Below are positions 42,441 through 50,795 of a stretch of 60,842 bases of DNA, in pieces. Every line of letters begins with the position of its first letter. The stretch's first letter is position 1. The position numbers were made by a program, and so were the translations under genes. The stretch spans positions 1 to 60,842 of the forward strand of contig JAUVYB010000009.1 in assembly GCA_030603275.1 (NCBI GenBank), given 5' to 3'. This DNA is from Deltaproteobacteria bacterium. Lineage in GTDB: Bacteria > Chloroflexota > Dehalococcoidia > Dehalococcoidales > BS750m-G39. The notes beneath the pieces are model-generated. The model was not told where the DNA came from. It ran no database searches and saw nothing but the letters and a program-made list of their open reading frames with translations.

Positions 42441-43079
42441 TTACCCCAAACCCTCCCCAAAAAACCGGCAGACCTTTTCGGCCACCTCCTCCTCAAACCC
42501 CGCCCAGAAATGATCCGCCCCGGCGATAACCTCATACCGCTTCGGTTCGGGGATTTCCCCGGCCAGCTCCCGCAGCCGCTCCGTCGGTATCACGTCATCG
42601 TTCTCCCCGATGATGATAAACCTGGGCTTTTTATACTCTTTCAGCTGCTCCCCGCCGGTATCCAGCAGCACCGGCGACACCAGCGCCAGCATCTTTACTC
42701 TCTCCTCCCCCACGGCCACAGCCGCGGCCACGCCCCCGCCGAAGGAGTATCCGGCCAGCCCTATTCTATTCCGGTCGATATTATCTGTGGACAGCACAAA
42801 AGCCAGCGCGGCTTTGACGTCATCCTGCTCGGCGGTGCCTCCGCCGAACTCCCCCTCGCTCTTGCCCACCCCCCGGAAATTAAAGCGCAGGGCGGCGATA
42901 TTGCTTAACGCCAGCGCCTGGCAGATACCAAAGACGATATTAGCCGACATGTTCCCCCCGTAGAGGGGGTGGGGGTGGCAGACGATAACCGCCGGGAAAG
43001 GCCCGTCGCCTTCAGGGAGATGCCAGACCCCTTCCAGCGTGAGTTCGCCGGAGGGAAAGCTGATGTGGACCCGCTTCAA
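42441..43079 (-). CDS. Alpha/beta hydrolase (dienelactone hydrolase-like)
   Basis: A 212-residue hydrolase with HPHPLYGGNM (oxyanion region), FRGVGKSEG, nucleophile elbow GYSFGG, acid in GENDDVIP and His in GADHFWAG. The architecture matches the KANL3/Tex30-like small esterases. It overlaps rarA by 4 bp, so the two are co-expressed although functionally unlinked. Confidence 0.88.
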   Translation of the reverse strand: MKRVHISFPSGELTLEGVWHLPEGDGPFPAVIVCHPHPLYGGNMSANIVFGICQALALSNIAALRFNFRGVGKSEGEFGGGTAEQDDVKAALAFVLSTDNIDRNRIGLAGYSFGGGVAAAVAVGEERVKMLALVSPVLLDTGGEQLKEYKKPRFIIIGENDDVIPTERLRELAGEIPEPKRYEVIAGADHFWAGFEEEVAEKVCRFFGEGLG

Positions 43080-44434
43080 GCCTGCCGCTTCCTCCTGGGC
43101 TCTTTGGTCGGGCTGACGCTCTTCAGCCAGGCCCTCAGCTGGTCGGTGACCTGCTGTTCGTAGCCCTGGTCGCTGGGGTTGTAGTAGCGCTTGTTTTTGA
43201 GGGAGTTGGGCAGGTACTGCTGCTTGACGATGTGTCCCGGGTAGTTATGGGCGTACTTGTAGCCCTTGCCGTAGCCCATCTTGCCCATGAGCGGTGTTAC
43301 CGGGTTGCGCAGGTGCAGCGGCACCGACTCCGCCGGCCCCTTTTTGATTTCCTCCTCTATCTGCTCATAGGCCATGTACAGCGAGTTGCTCTTGGGGGCG
43401 GTGGCCAGATATACGACGGCCTCGGCCAGTGCCAGTTTGCCCTCGGGCATGCCGATGAAGTGGACGGCCTGCTGGGCGGCGACGGTAATCACCAGCGCCT
43501 GCGGGTCGGCCATGCCCACATCCTCCGAGGCGAAGCGCACCAGCCGCCGGGCGAGATACAGCGGGTCCTCTCCGGACTCGAGCATCCTGGCCAGCCAGTA
43601 GAGGGAGGCGTTGGGGTCGGAGCCCCGCATTGACTTGTGCAGGGCGGAGATAAGATTAAAGTGCTGCTCGCCCTCTTTGTCGTAGGGCAGGGCGCGGTGC
43701 TGGATGGCGTCCTCGATGGTCGGCAGCGATACGTTGCGTTTGCCCTCCTTGTCGGGCAGCGTGGTCAGGGCGGCTATCTCCAGGGCGTTAAGGGCTACCC
43801 GCGCGTCATTGTTGGACATGTTGATGAGGTGGATAGTGGCGTCATCGTCCAGCTCCACGTTCATTTTGCCCAGGCCGTTCAGGTCGTCACTGAGCGCCCG
43901 GTTGACGATGACCCGGATTTCATTCTCGTCGAGCGGTTTCAGGGTGAGCACCTGGCAGCGGGATAGCAGTGCGGAGATGACCTCGAACGACGGGTTTTCG
44001 GTGGTGGCGCCGATAAGGGTGATGGTGCCGTCCTCGACGTAGGGCAGGACGGTGTCCTGCTGCGCTTTGTTGAAGCGGTGAATCTCGTCGATGAATAGTA
44101 TGGTTTTCTGCTGGTAGAGCTTGGCGCGGTCTTTGGCCTCCTCGATTATCCTTCTCAGGTCGGCCACGCCGGCGCTGACGGCGCTTACCGGGCTGAAGTG
44201 GGCTTCGGTGGCGTTGGCGATAACGAAGGCCAGGGTGGTCTTGCCGCTGCCCGGCGGCCCCCAGAGTATAATAGACGGCACCTTGCCGGCTTCGATGGCT
44301 TTTCTTATTACGTGTCCTTTGCCGAGCAGGTGCTCCTGCCCGACGAAGGCGTGCAGGGCGGTGGGGCGCATGCGGGCGGCCAAGGGGGCGTCCCGCCGTT
44401 TTTGTTCGTCAAACTGGCGCTCGAACATGTCCAT
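43076..44434 (-). CDS. rarA: Replication-associated recombination ATPase RarA (MgsA)
   Basis: A 452-residue AAA+ clamp-loader-like protein acting at stalled forks. Walker A GPPGSGKTT, Walker B LFIDEIHRFNKAQQD, sensor GATTENPSFEV, arginine finger LLSRC, and the C-terminal tetramerisation region with MPEGKLALAEAVVYLATAPKSN and GYKYAHNYPGHIVKQQYLP. Full length. The second ATG (44428) is better placed relative to a TATAAA box. Confidence 0.96.
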   Translation of the reverse strand: MDMFERQFDEQKRRDAPLAARMRPTALHAFVGQEHLLGKGHVIRKAIEAGKVPSIILWGPPGSGKTTLAFVIANATEAHFSPVSAVSAGVADLRRIIEEAKDRAKLYQQKTILFIDEIHRFNKAQQDTVLPYVEDGTITLIGATTENPSFEVISALLSRCQVLTLKPLDENEIRVIVNRALSDDLNGLGKMNVELDDDATIHLINMSNNDARVALNALEIAALTTLPDKEGKRNVSLPTIEDAIQHRALPYDKEGEQHFNLISALHKSMRGSDPNASLYWLARMLESGEDPLYLARRLVRFASEDVGMADPQALVITVAAQQAVHFIGMPEGKLALAEAVVYLATAPKSNSLYMAYEQIEEEIKKGPAESVPLHLRNPVTPLMGKMGYGKGYKYAHNYPGHIVKQQYLPNSLKNKRYYNPSDQGYEQQVTDQLRAWLKSVSPTKEPRRKRQA

Positions 44435-44493
44435 AATTTTTATACCCTAATACTTTACTCTAAAAGGTGGATTTTATCCACTTTCCCAATCAT

Positions 44494-44847
44494 TTATTCT
44501 CTGGGAAAAACGTAGAGAATCAAGAGCAGTTGAATAACCCCGACACCGGCAACAACCCACAGCACCGGCCTGACCAGGACATTTGCCGCCGTGCTTTCGG
44601 CTAGCATTGAGCTCCAGATATATAGAACTGTGATAGCCACCAGTCCCAGAAATTCTAAAATTACCCCTATCCACTCGTACAGTATCATGTCGTTGATTAT
44701 TTTCATTATCAGGGGCATGACCATTAGAATGGCCCCGATGACAATCAGGGCCTGGTTGGTAATCACCGCCCCGATTATGCCGCACACCATCCCCACCGCC
44801 ACCAGGATAATCATAAATGCTTTGAGTGAAAGCTTGGATCCGTTCAT
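44494..44847 (-). CDS. Small four-helix membrane protein
   Basis: A 117-residue protein with four hydrophobic segments (about 10-30, 33-52, 58-80, 90-113). No charged motif suggesting catalysis. GGGGGG precedes the ATG. It is separated from rarA by 59 bp and may be transcribed with it. No family recognised. Confidence 0.65.
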   Translation of the reverse strand: MNGSKLSLKAFMIILVAVGMVCGIIGAVITNQALIVIGAILMVMPLIMKIINDMILYEWIGVILEFLGLVAITVLYIWSSMLAESTAANVLVRPVLWVVAGVGVIQLLLILYVFPRE

Positions 44848-44878
44848 TTGGCCCCCCTATTCTCTAATTTATTAAGGT

Positions 44879-45056
44879 GACCCTATCCCCTGTGTCCCCT
44901 TCCCCTTGACAAGGGGAAGGGGAAGTATTTTTTTTTGGAGAGGGGCTTTGCCCCTCTAAAACTCCCTGTTCCCCACCCCCTTATTCTATCACGGTCAACT
45001 CCTCCCCTTATCCCCCCACTCCTGTAGCGGGCTTCGCCCCTCTCGGACTGCCTACA
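44879..45056. repeat. Family-1 tandem hairpin repeat
   Basis: Hairpins CCCCTTCCCCTTGACAAGGGGAAGGGG (positions 44898-44924) and GAGGGGCTTTGCCCCTC (about 44940-44956), then another half-module CGGGCTTCGCCCCTCTC near 45028. These lie on the distal side of the HEPN-type gene. Confidence 0.8.
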
Positions 45057-45057
45057 T

Positions 45058-46389
45058 TTATGCCTTATTTTTGATTTCAGTCATTCGCTTTGTTGCAACA
45101 CGTTTAATATCTTTTATGCCTTGACCATCATAAACCCCTAAATCACAATGTCTGATGAAATCTTTAAGGTCTTCGGGAGTCTCAACTACTCCTATCAAGT
45201 CCTCTAACGTGGGTATATCTGGATGTCGCGTAGACATATTGATAATATTCCCAAGAACTCTAAAGCAACAAATCAGCAGATTCCAATAGTCCGAGCTACT
45301 TGTGATCTCTAGAGTTCCACTATGAATGATATTAGAACGCTTTTCATACAAAGATAATATAGCTTCGGGCACATAGCTTGTGCCTCGACCTACGAGCATT
45401 TGTCTTAGCGCTATTAACTCACCTTTTGTGCCTGACTTGTGATTAGGTAATAGTAGTATTTCCAGTGCCGTGCATAGATATACCAATTTATAATCGAGTT
45501 TGCTCGAAGTAACAGCGTTTGAAATCCATCCCATAGCTTTCATTACACGTGTATTTATGTCTTCGGGTAATTTACCATCGATTAAATACTGCCAAGTTTT
45601 ATGTTCTTCGAAACCTTTCAGTATGGTTTTTTCCATAGGAACGATAAGCGGGCGGAAGCCACGATAATAGCTTGTCATTAACGCTGTGCCCTTTTTAGGT
45701 TTTACCTTTGGGATAATTATGCTCCCCCCTAGTTCCCATAGAAACATTTCGTCGTCATAGGGAGAAAGTCTTTCTCTCACGGCTACCAATCTGATAATGT
45801 TAAGAGCACTATTAGCCTCAGTTACACCTGTTTCATAGGCTCTATCTATATCTGAAACATTTACCTCCAGTTTAGCTACAGATCTGCCCACCCATTCCTT
45901 AAATATACCGTCTTGCATAACTGAGGCTTCTCTCTTCAAACCCAAGCTCCGTAAATCTTTGGTTGTCAGCTTAAATACCTCAACGACTCCTAGATTAAAT
46001 CTGCTTTTACCCACATCGCAGTTCTTAATTTCGTATATGATGTTAAAAGTCAATAGTGGTTTCTTGACTTCTTGGCAAAACCCGGCGATCCTTTCATCCA
46101 AATTAGCTCTCGTATGATAGTGACTTGCATTAAGTGCAACTTCTTTGAACATATTCCATAGGCTTACATATAAATCTTGGACACTTATGTGATTAGGAAC
46201 TAGCTCTTCTTGGAGTGCACCCAAAGCTTGCCAATATTTCTGTCGCAAGTCAGGCATTGTCATTAGGAATGGATCCCAACTTGGTGTGTCTTCCGCATTT
46301 ATGTAGGCAATCAAACCTTCACGGTTCTGGTAGTTGATAGCAGTCTTAAGCAGTTTTTTGACGATGTTCTGACAAACTAATTGTGGCAT
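45058..46389 (-). CDS. Apea-like HEPN domain protein
   Basis: A 443-residue AT-rich gene. The C-terminal third resembles Apea-like HEPN domains: YLCTALEILLLP, then KGELIALRQMLVG and the HEPN RNase motif R351-x4-H356 (KRSNIIHSG). The N-terminal 290 residues are mostly helical and unfamiliar. HEPN proteins are often RNases in toxin-antitoxin or phage-defence systems, but this gene stands alone with no visible partner. Composition and repeat flanks suggest horizontal acquisition. Confidence 0.65.
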   Translation of the reverse strand: MPQLVCQNIVKKLLKTAINYQNREGLIAYINAEDTPSWDPFLMTMPDLRQKYWQALGALQEELVPNHISVQDLYVSLWNMFKEVALNASHYHTRANLDERIAGFCQEVKKPLLTFNIIYEIKNCDVGKSRFNLGVVEVFKLTTKDLRSLGLKREASVMQDGIFKEWVGRSVAKLEVNVSDIDRAYETGVTEANSALNIIRLVAVRERLSPYDDEMFLWELGGSIIIPKVKPKKGTALMTSYYRGFRPLIVPMEKTILKGFEEHKTWQYLIDGKLPEDINTRVMKAMGWISNAVTSSKLDYKLVYLCTALEILLLPNHKSGTKGELIALRQMLVGRGTSYVPEAILSLYEKRSNIIHSGTLEITSSSDYWNLLICCFRVLGNIINMSTRHPDIPTLEDLIGVVETPEDLKDFIRHCDLGVYDGQGIKDIKRVATKRMTEIKNKA

Positions 46390-46439
46390 TAATGTTCAGT
46401 TCCTTTTCAGACCTTTATCCTCTACCCACTCACTCTCAA

Positions 46440-46560
46440 CTTAACATAACCGAGCAACCAAAACAATCCAAAACAATTAACCCTCACCCCAAAACTACGA
46501 TGCACTTTACATAAACACAAAAACAACTCCCTGAAGTCCCCACCCACGAATTGTTTCCCC
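46440..46560 (+). repeat. Family-2 dispersed repeat, full copy
   Basis: A 121-bp element starting CTTAACATAACC and ending GAATTGTTTCCCC, with an internal second copy of the first motif (CTTTACATAAAC near 46504) about 65 bp later. It aligns along its whole length with 51807-51689 on the other strand. Confidence 0.75.
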
Positions 46561-46584
46561 GGTTTTAAATGCCTTTTGTCGCCC

Positions 46585-47088
46585 CTATTTATACCTCTCC
46601 ACCTCAAAGCGGTACAGCTTCACCGGCTCATCGGGAGCGATGCCCGCCTTAAGGCGGCAGATGCCAATCTGCTCGCTGGTACTCTCCACCCCCTCCAGGT
46701 CGGGCAGGAGCAGCCCCCTCCGTCTCCCACTCTCCACGATAACGCCGTACCGCCTGGCATTGAGCTGCTTCCGGCTCTTAACCGGCCTGGGCTTGGTCAG
46801 GATGTCCACGCTGTATTCAAGCTCTTTGAGCTCATCGGCGGTGATGGGGTAGAAGCGGGGGTCCCGGCTCGCCGAGCTGATGGCATTGGCGATAATCTCC
46901 TCGGCCACGTTATTCCTCTGCGCTTCAATAGTGCCGATGCAGCCCCTCAGTTCGCCGCCCTTATGAATGGAGACAAAGACGCCGGCCTTCGGCTTCATCT
47001 CGGGGGTAAGCCTTTTAGCCTGTACCACTTTCCCCTGCTTGACGTAGCTCTCCACCGACCTCTTGGCCAGTCTTACCAGTGGGTGCAC
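46585..47088 (-). CDS. amrA: AMMECR1-domain protein (AmmeMemoRadiSam system, A)
   Basis: A 167-residue protein with the family hallmark LRGCIGTI, followed by ASRDPRFYPITADELKELEYSVDIL and LLLPDLEGVES. GTG start directly abutting the stop of the MEMO gene. The AMMECR1/MEMO/radical-SAM trio is conserved across archaea and bacteria; its product is not established to my knowledge. Confidence 0.93.
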   Translation of the reverse strand: MHPLVRLAKRSVESYVKQGKVVQAKRLTPEMKPKAGVFVSIHKGGELRGCIGTIEAQRNNVAEEIIANAISSASRDPRFYPITADELKELEYSVDILTKPRPVKSRKQLNARRYGVIVESGRRRGLLLPDLEGVESTSEQIGICRLKAGIAPDEPVKLYRFEVERYK

Positions 47089-47904
47089 CTATCCGCCTCC
47101 GCCTTTTATTATTATACCGGCGTAGCCCACCACACTGGAGTAATCGCCGGTGGCATCGCCGCTGGTCTGGTATTTGACCAGTTCCGCCCTCGTTGCCCCC
47201 AGTTCCTTAGCCGCCGAGATAAGGCAGACCGCCGGCCCGTAGGCACACATTGATATATCCAGCTCCTCATAGCGACGGGTCAGCTCGTCCTCATCTAGTT
47301 TTAGCATAGCCTCGATTGCCTGATTGTCCTTTTCCTCGGCGATTTCCTGCGGCTCGTAGTGGGTCATATCGCCGCTGGCGATAATCACCGCTTTCCCCTT
47401 CGACTCCCTAATCGCCGTAGCTATATCCCTGCCGATTTCTTTATAGGTATCAGCGGTAGCGTGGGCCAGGATGATGGGCACTATCTTGATATCCGGCTTG
47501 AGATACTGCAGAAACGGAATCTGGACCTCGACGGCGTGCTCGTGGAGATGGGCCGTTTCATCCTCCTGCAGGTAATCAGAGGTGGCCAAGAGCTTTTTAC
47601 CCAATTCGGAGTCGATTTCCACCTCGCCCAGGGGTGTTTTCCATACGCCCTCGGTCATAATGCTGAACGGCTTGCCCAGGCCGGTGTGGCTGGGCCCTAT
47701 GATGATAAAGGTATCCTTGAACTTGACCCTGGAGATGGTAGCCCCGGCTACCGGCCCGGAGTAGGTGTATCCGGCGTGGGGCATGAGCAGGCCGATTGCC
47801 GCTTCTTTTTTCGCGGTCTTATCAACCAGCACTTCCATCATTTCCCGTATCTCGGAAGCCGAGCCGGGATAGTACCTTCCGGCGGCGACTGCCTTCCTTA
47901 TCAT
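47089..47904 (-). CDS. amrB: MEMO1-family protein (AmmeMemoRadiSam system, B)
   Basis: A 271-residue protein related to class III extradiol dioxygenases. Metal-site candidates are in PHAGYTYSGP, GPSHTGLG and HEHAVEVQIPFLQ. Other motifs are GDMTHYEP and SGDATGDYSSVVGYAG. It overlaps the radical-SAM gene by 4 bp. It is the middle member of the three-gene unit. Confidence 0.94.
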   Translation of the reverse strand: MIRKAVAAGRYYPGSASEIREMMEVLVDKTAKKEAAIGLLMPHAGYTYSGPVAGATISRVKFKDTFIIIGPSHTGLGKPFSIMTEGVWKTPLGEVEIDSELGKKLLATSDYLQEDETAHLHEHAVEVQIPFLQYLKPDIKIVPIILAHATADTYKEIGRDIATAIRESKGKAVIIASGDMTHYEPQEIAEEKDNQAIEAMLKLDEDELTRRYEELDISMCAYGPAVCLISAAKELGATRAELVKYQTSGDATGDYSSVVGYAGIIIKGGGG

Positions 47905-48941
47905 TCTCTACTCCCCTTCAGGCCGTTTGTCCTGAAGTTAAGCTCCGCCCCGCAGAACTTGCATTTTGAATCCTCCAGCCCGACTACCTCGGTCTGGTAG
48001 CCGAGGCGTTGCACAATGGTATTACCGCAATTATAGCAGACAGTACTTTCACTGCTATGCCCGGGAACATTGCCGGCATAGACGAACTTAAGCCCGGCTT
48101 TTCTCCCGATGTCACAGGCGTGCTCCAGGGTGGATATTGAGGTTGGGGGTAAGGCCGTCATATTATGGTTGGGGTAAAAGCGGGTCACATGCCACGGGGT
48201 CAGTTCTCCCAACTCGTCTCTTATCCAGCTGGCTATTCCGTTCAGTTGATAGTCATCGTCGTTCATGGTGGGTATGATGTTGGTTACCACCTCAACGTGC
48301 ATATTCCACTTATCCTTAGCCCGCCGGGCGACCTCGAGTATACCTCGCCAGTGGTGTATTTCAGCCAGCTTTTGGTAGAGGGAGTCGGTAAAACCCTTGA
48401 TATCAACCCGCCAGGCATCAAGGTAAGGCCCGATGGTATCCAGCGCCTCAGGGGTAAGGTAGCCATTGGTCACGTAGACGGTGTACAGGTTATTTTCCTT
48501 GGCCAGCTTGGCTGAATCAAAAGTGTATTCAAACCAGATGCCGGGCTCGTTGTATGTCCAGGCGATACCCTGGCAGTTGTGCTCTCTGGCCAGTTCCACG
48601 GCTGTCTCAGGCGGAACTTCCTGGGAATTAAGCCAGGGCTCGTTATCTACCGGGCAGGAGATTTCCCAGTTCTGGCAGTCCTGGCAGTGGAAGTTGCAGC
48701 CCCAGCCTCCTATAGAGAAAGCCAGGCTACCGGGGAAAAAGTGGAATAGAGGTTTCTTTTCAATAGGGTCAATGGCTACCGATGACGCCTTGGCGTAGTT
48801 CAGGTTATACAGGGTGCCGTCACGGTTCTGATACACCCTGCAGACGCCAAACTTGCTTGGAGCTATATTGCAGCGCCACTGGCAGGTGCCGCACCTCACC
48901 CTGGAATTCGGCAGCTTCTCATAGAGCATTGCCTGGTGCAT
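47901..48941 (-). CDS. amrS: Radical SAM enzyme of the AmmeMemoRadiSam system
   Basis: A 346-residue radical SAM protein. An N-terminal zinc-like set (CGTCQWRCNI), the SAM cluster C-x3-C-x2-C in GCNFHCQDCQNWE, GIAWTYNEPGIWFEYT, and a C-terminal CYNCGN...CKFC zinc-ribbon-like tail. The start at 48941 has AAAGGAG five bases upstream; the frame is open to 48971 but that codon lies before the -10 box. First gene of the trio. Confidence 0.94.
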   Translation of the reverse strand: MHQAMLYEKLPNSRVRCGTCQWRCNIAPSKFGVCRVYQNRDGTLYNLNYAKASSVAIDPIEKKPLFHFFPGSLAFSIGGWGCNFHCQDCQNWEISCPVDNEPWLNSQEVPPETAVELAREHNCQGIAWTYNEPGIWFEYTFDSAKLAKENNLYTVYVTNGYLTPEALDTIGPYLDAWRVDIKGFTDSLYQKLAEIHHWRGILEVARRAKDKWNMHVEVVTNIIPTMNDDDYQLNGIASWIRDELGELTPWHVTRFYPNHNMTALPPTSISTLEHACDIGRKAGLKFVYAGNVPGHSSESTVCYNCGNTIVQRLGYQTEVVGLEDSKCKFCGAELNFRTNGLKGSRE

Positions 48942-48957
48942 AATGCTCCTTTGTCTA

Positions 48958-48963
48958 ATTATA
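48958..48963 (-). promoter_or_regulatory. -10 box of the AmmeMemoRadiSam operon
   Basis: Perfect TATAAT on the minus strand, 16 bp before the ATG at 48941. The upstream TTGACT is at a non-standard 12-bp distance, so the -35 is unclear. Confidence 0.5.
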
Positions 48964-49004
48964 TCACTCAAATAGAGTCAATTACACCCCATAGGATTTA
49001 TTAT

Positions 49005-49215
49005 CACCCTCACCCCCTGTATCCCCCTCTCCCTCAAGGGAGAGGGGGATGATAATAAAAAAGAGGGGCTAACGCCCCTCTTAAACGCCCTTTAGTTATT
49101 CCTTTGGGAGAGTGAAGAGAGGCCAAACCTCTATCGGGTGGGGCAAAAAGGGCTTTAGCCCGTTTCCTTAAAGGGTGGTGGGCGGGAAAAGATATAAAAA
49201 TGGGTGGGGCTAAAT
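49005..49215. repeat. Cluster of family-1 repeats
   Basis: Tandem hairpins TCCCCCTCTCCCTCAAGG...GAGGGGGA (49021-49049) and GAGGGGCTAACGCCCCTC (about 49063-49080), followed by inverted C-rich modules GGTGGTGGGCGGGAAAA near 49177. The same order occurs at 53510-53625. Confidence 0.8.
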
Positions 49216-49253
49216 TCTTGACTACATAGCTGCCAAAAGCTAGACTTGGTGGG

Positions 49254-49862
49254 ATGAAGGTCATTGGTCTTACCGGCGGCATAGGTAGCGGCAAGAGCAC
49301 CGTTTCCCGGTTCCTTAAGGAGCTGGGAGCGGTCGTCATTGACACTGATAAGGTCGGGCATGAGGTATTTAAGCCTGATACTGATGCCTGGCGGGAGGTG
49401 GTGGCCGCCTTTGGCCGGCAGATTCTAACCCCGCAAGGCGAGGTCGACCGCAACAAGCTGGGGGAAATAGTCTTTGCCAACCCCGAGGCTCGAGACCAGC
49501 TCAACGGGATAATGCATCCCCGGATACATGCCTGGGTGAAGGCTGAGATTGAGGAATGTCGGCGGCAGGGAGCAGGCTTGTTGGTGCTGGAAGTCCCTCT
49601 CCTGCTGGAAGTTAGTGGACCTTCACTGGCGGGTGAGGTAGATGAGGTCTGGATTACCGTAGCCCCCGAGGCCACGGTGCTCAAGCGGCTGAAAGAAAGG
49701 AGTGGGATGTCTGAAGAGCAGACCCTGGCTCGTATCCGCTCCCAATTATCCTCTGAAGAGCAAACCAGGCATGCCGACGTGATTATAGATACTGATTGTA
49801 GTCTTAATGAGCTGAAGGCAGAGGTAAGAGAACTGTGGCGGAAGCTGGCGCTTGACACCTAG
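49254..49862 (+). CDS. coaE: Dephospho-CoA kinase
   Basis: Last step of coenzyme A synthesis. The 202-residue P-loop kinase has GLTGGIGSGKSTVS, DTDKVGHEV (substrate Asp), LVLEVPLLLE and RSGMSEEQTLARIRSQ. Full length. The rplU promoter lies inside its last bases. Confidence 0.96.
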   Translation: MKVIGLTGGIGSGKSTVSRFLKELGAVVIDTDKVGHEVFKPDTDAWREVVAAFGRQILTPQGEVDRNKLGEIVFANPEARDQLNGIMHPRIHAWVKAEIEECRRQGAGLLVLEVPLLLEVSGPSLAGEVDEVWITVAPEATVLKRLKERSGMSEEQTLARIRSQLSSEEQTRHADVIIDTDCSLNELKAEVRELWRKLALDT

Positions 49863-49881
49863 CCAGAGCAATTGCTACAAT
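49852..49881 (+). promoter_or_regulatory. Promoter of the rplU-rpmA-rpmE operon
   Basis: TTGACA (49852-49857), 18-bp spacer, TACAAT (49876-49881). Predicted start of transcription about 49888. Confidence 0.7.
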
Positions 49882-49903
49882 AGCCTGTTTGGGAGGTCTA
49901 AAG

Positions 49904-50287
49904 ATTTACGCTATTATTAAGACCGGGGGAAAGCAGTACCGGGTAAACCCTGGTCAGACTATAGATGTGGAACGCCTGGATGTGGCCGAGGGTAATACCG
50001 TGGAACTGGATAAGGTATTGCTCATCGCTGACGGTGACCAGGTAACCATCGGTACGCCTACCGTTGATGGGGCAAAGGTAGTTGCCACCTCTCAAGGGTC
50101 AGGCAAAGGTAAGAAGGTTATCGTCTTTAAGTATAAGCCCAAGGTGCGTTACCGTAAGAAGACGGGGCATCGCCAGCAGTATACGAGGCTGGTTATTGAT
50201 AAGATAGTTGGGCCGGGGGTAGCCGAGGCTAAGCCGGCCAAAAAGACGAGGCGGCGCAAGAAAGAGGTGACGGGAAGTGGCGCATAA
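49904..50287 (+). CDS. rplU: 50S ribosomal protein L21, apparently AUU start
   Basis: Ribosomal large-subunit protein, 127 residues from an ATT codon. L21 normally begins [14 protein letters not shown]; here the codon in the Met place is ATT (49904), seven bases after GGGAGG. The only standard start upstream in frame is TTG at 49889, which overlaps that ribosome site and coincides with the predicted transcription start. The protein keeps [39 protein letters not shown] and a basic tail. Overlaps rpmA. Confidence 0.9.
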   Translation: MYAIIKTGGKQYRVNPGQTIDVERLDVAEGNTVELDKVLLIADGDQVTIGTPTVDGAKVVATSQGSGKGKKVIVFKYKPKVRYRKKTGHRQQYTRLVIDKIVGPGVAEAKPAKKTRRRKKEVTGSGA

Positions 50288-50531
50288 GAAGGGTGGCGGC
50301 ACCAGTCGTCTGGGTCGGGATAGCAAGGCAAAACGGCTGGGCGTCAAGATATACGCCGGTCAGCGTGTCCAGGCCGGGACTATCATAGTTCGGCAAAGGG
50401 GCACCCGCATTCACCCCGGCAATAACGTTGGTGTGGGCAAGGACTACACCATTTACGCCCTTATTGACGGCGTGGTTAAATTTGAGCCCACCAGCAACGA
50501 CAGGAGGAAGGTTAGCGTATACGCTAACTAA
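50277..50531 (+). CDS. rpmA: 50S ribosomal protein L27
   Basis: An 84-residue protein starting [25 protein letters not shown], then [18 protein letters not shown] and [10 protein letters not shown]. The N terminus that reaches the peptidyl-transferase centre is already mature, without the Firmicute-type cleavable extension. It overlaps rplU by 11 bp. Confidence 0.97.
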   Translation: MAHKKGGGTSRLGRDSKAKRLGVKIYAGQRVQAGTIIVRQRGTRIHPGNNVGVGKDYTIYALIDGVVKFEPTSNDRRKVSVYAN

Positions 50532-50536
50532 ATTTT

Positions 50537-50743
50537 ATGAAGCCCAAGATTCACCCCGAGTATTATACCGATGCTAAAGTAATCTGTGCCTGCGGCAATA
50601 CCTTTACCACCGGCTCTATCAAGAAGGTGTTAAAGGTTGAGTTGTGCAGTAAATGCCACCCCTTTTATACTGGTGAGCAGCGGGTGGTGGATACCCTGGG
50701 GCGAGTAGAGCGATTTAAGCGGCGCTATAAGTTGGAGGGTTAG
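50537..50743 (+). CDS. rpmE: 50S ribosomal protein L31 (zinc-binding form)
   Basis: A 68-residue L31 with all zinc cysteines: C17 and C19 (ICACGNTF), C37 and C40 ([10 protein letters not shown]). It follows rpmA by five bases and is closed by a strong terminator. Confidence 0.96.
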   Translation: MKPKIHPEYYTDAKVICACGNTFTTGSIKKVLKVELCSKCHPFYTGEQRVVDTLGRVERFKRRYKLEG

Positions 50744-50763
50744 ACTAATATTTTGACGAGGGG

Positions 50764-50792
50764 GGAGCGGGCTGATAAGCCGCTCCTTTTTT
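50764..50792 (+). terminator. Rho-independent terminator after rpmE
   Basis: GGAGCGG...CCGCTCC stem with nine-base loop, then six T. The next gene starts at 50796, three bases after the T run. Confidence 0.85.
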
Positions 50793-50795
50793 ATT

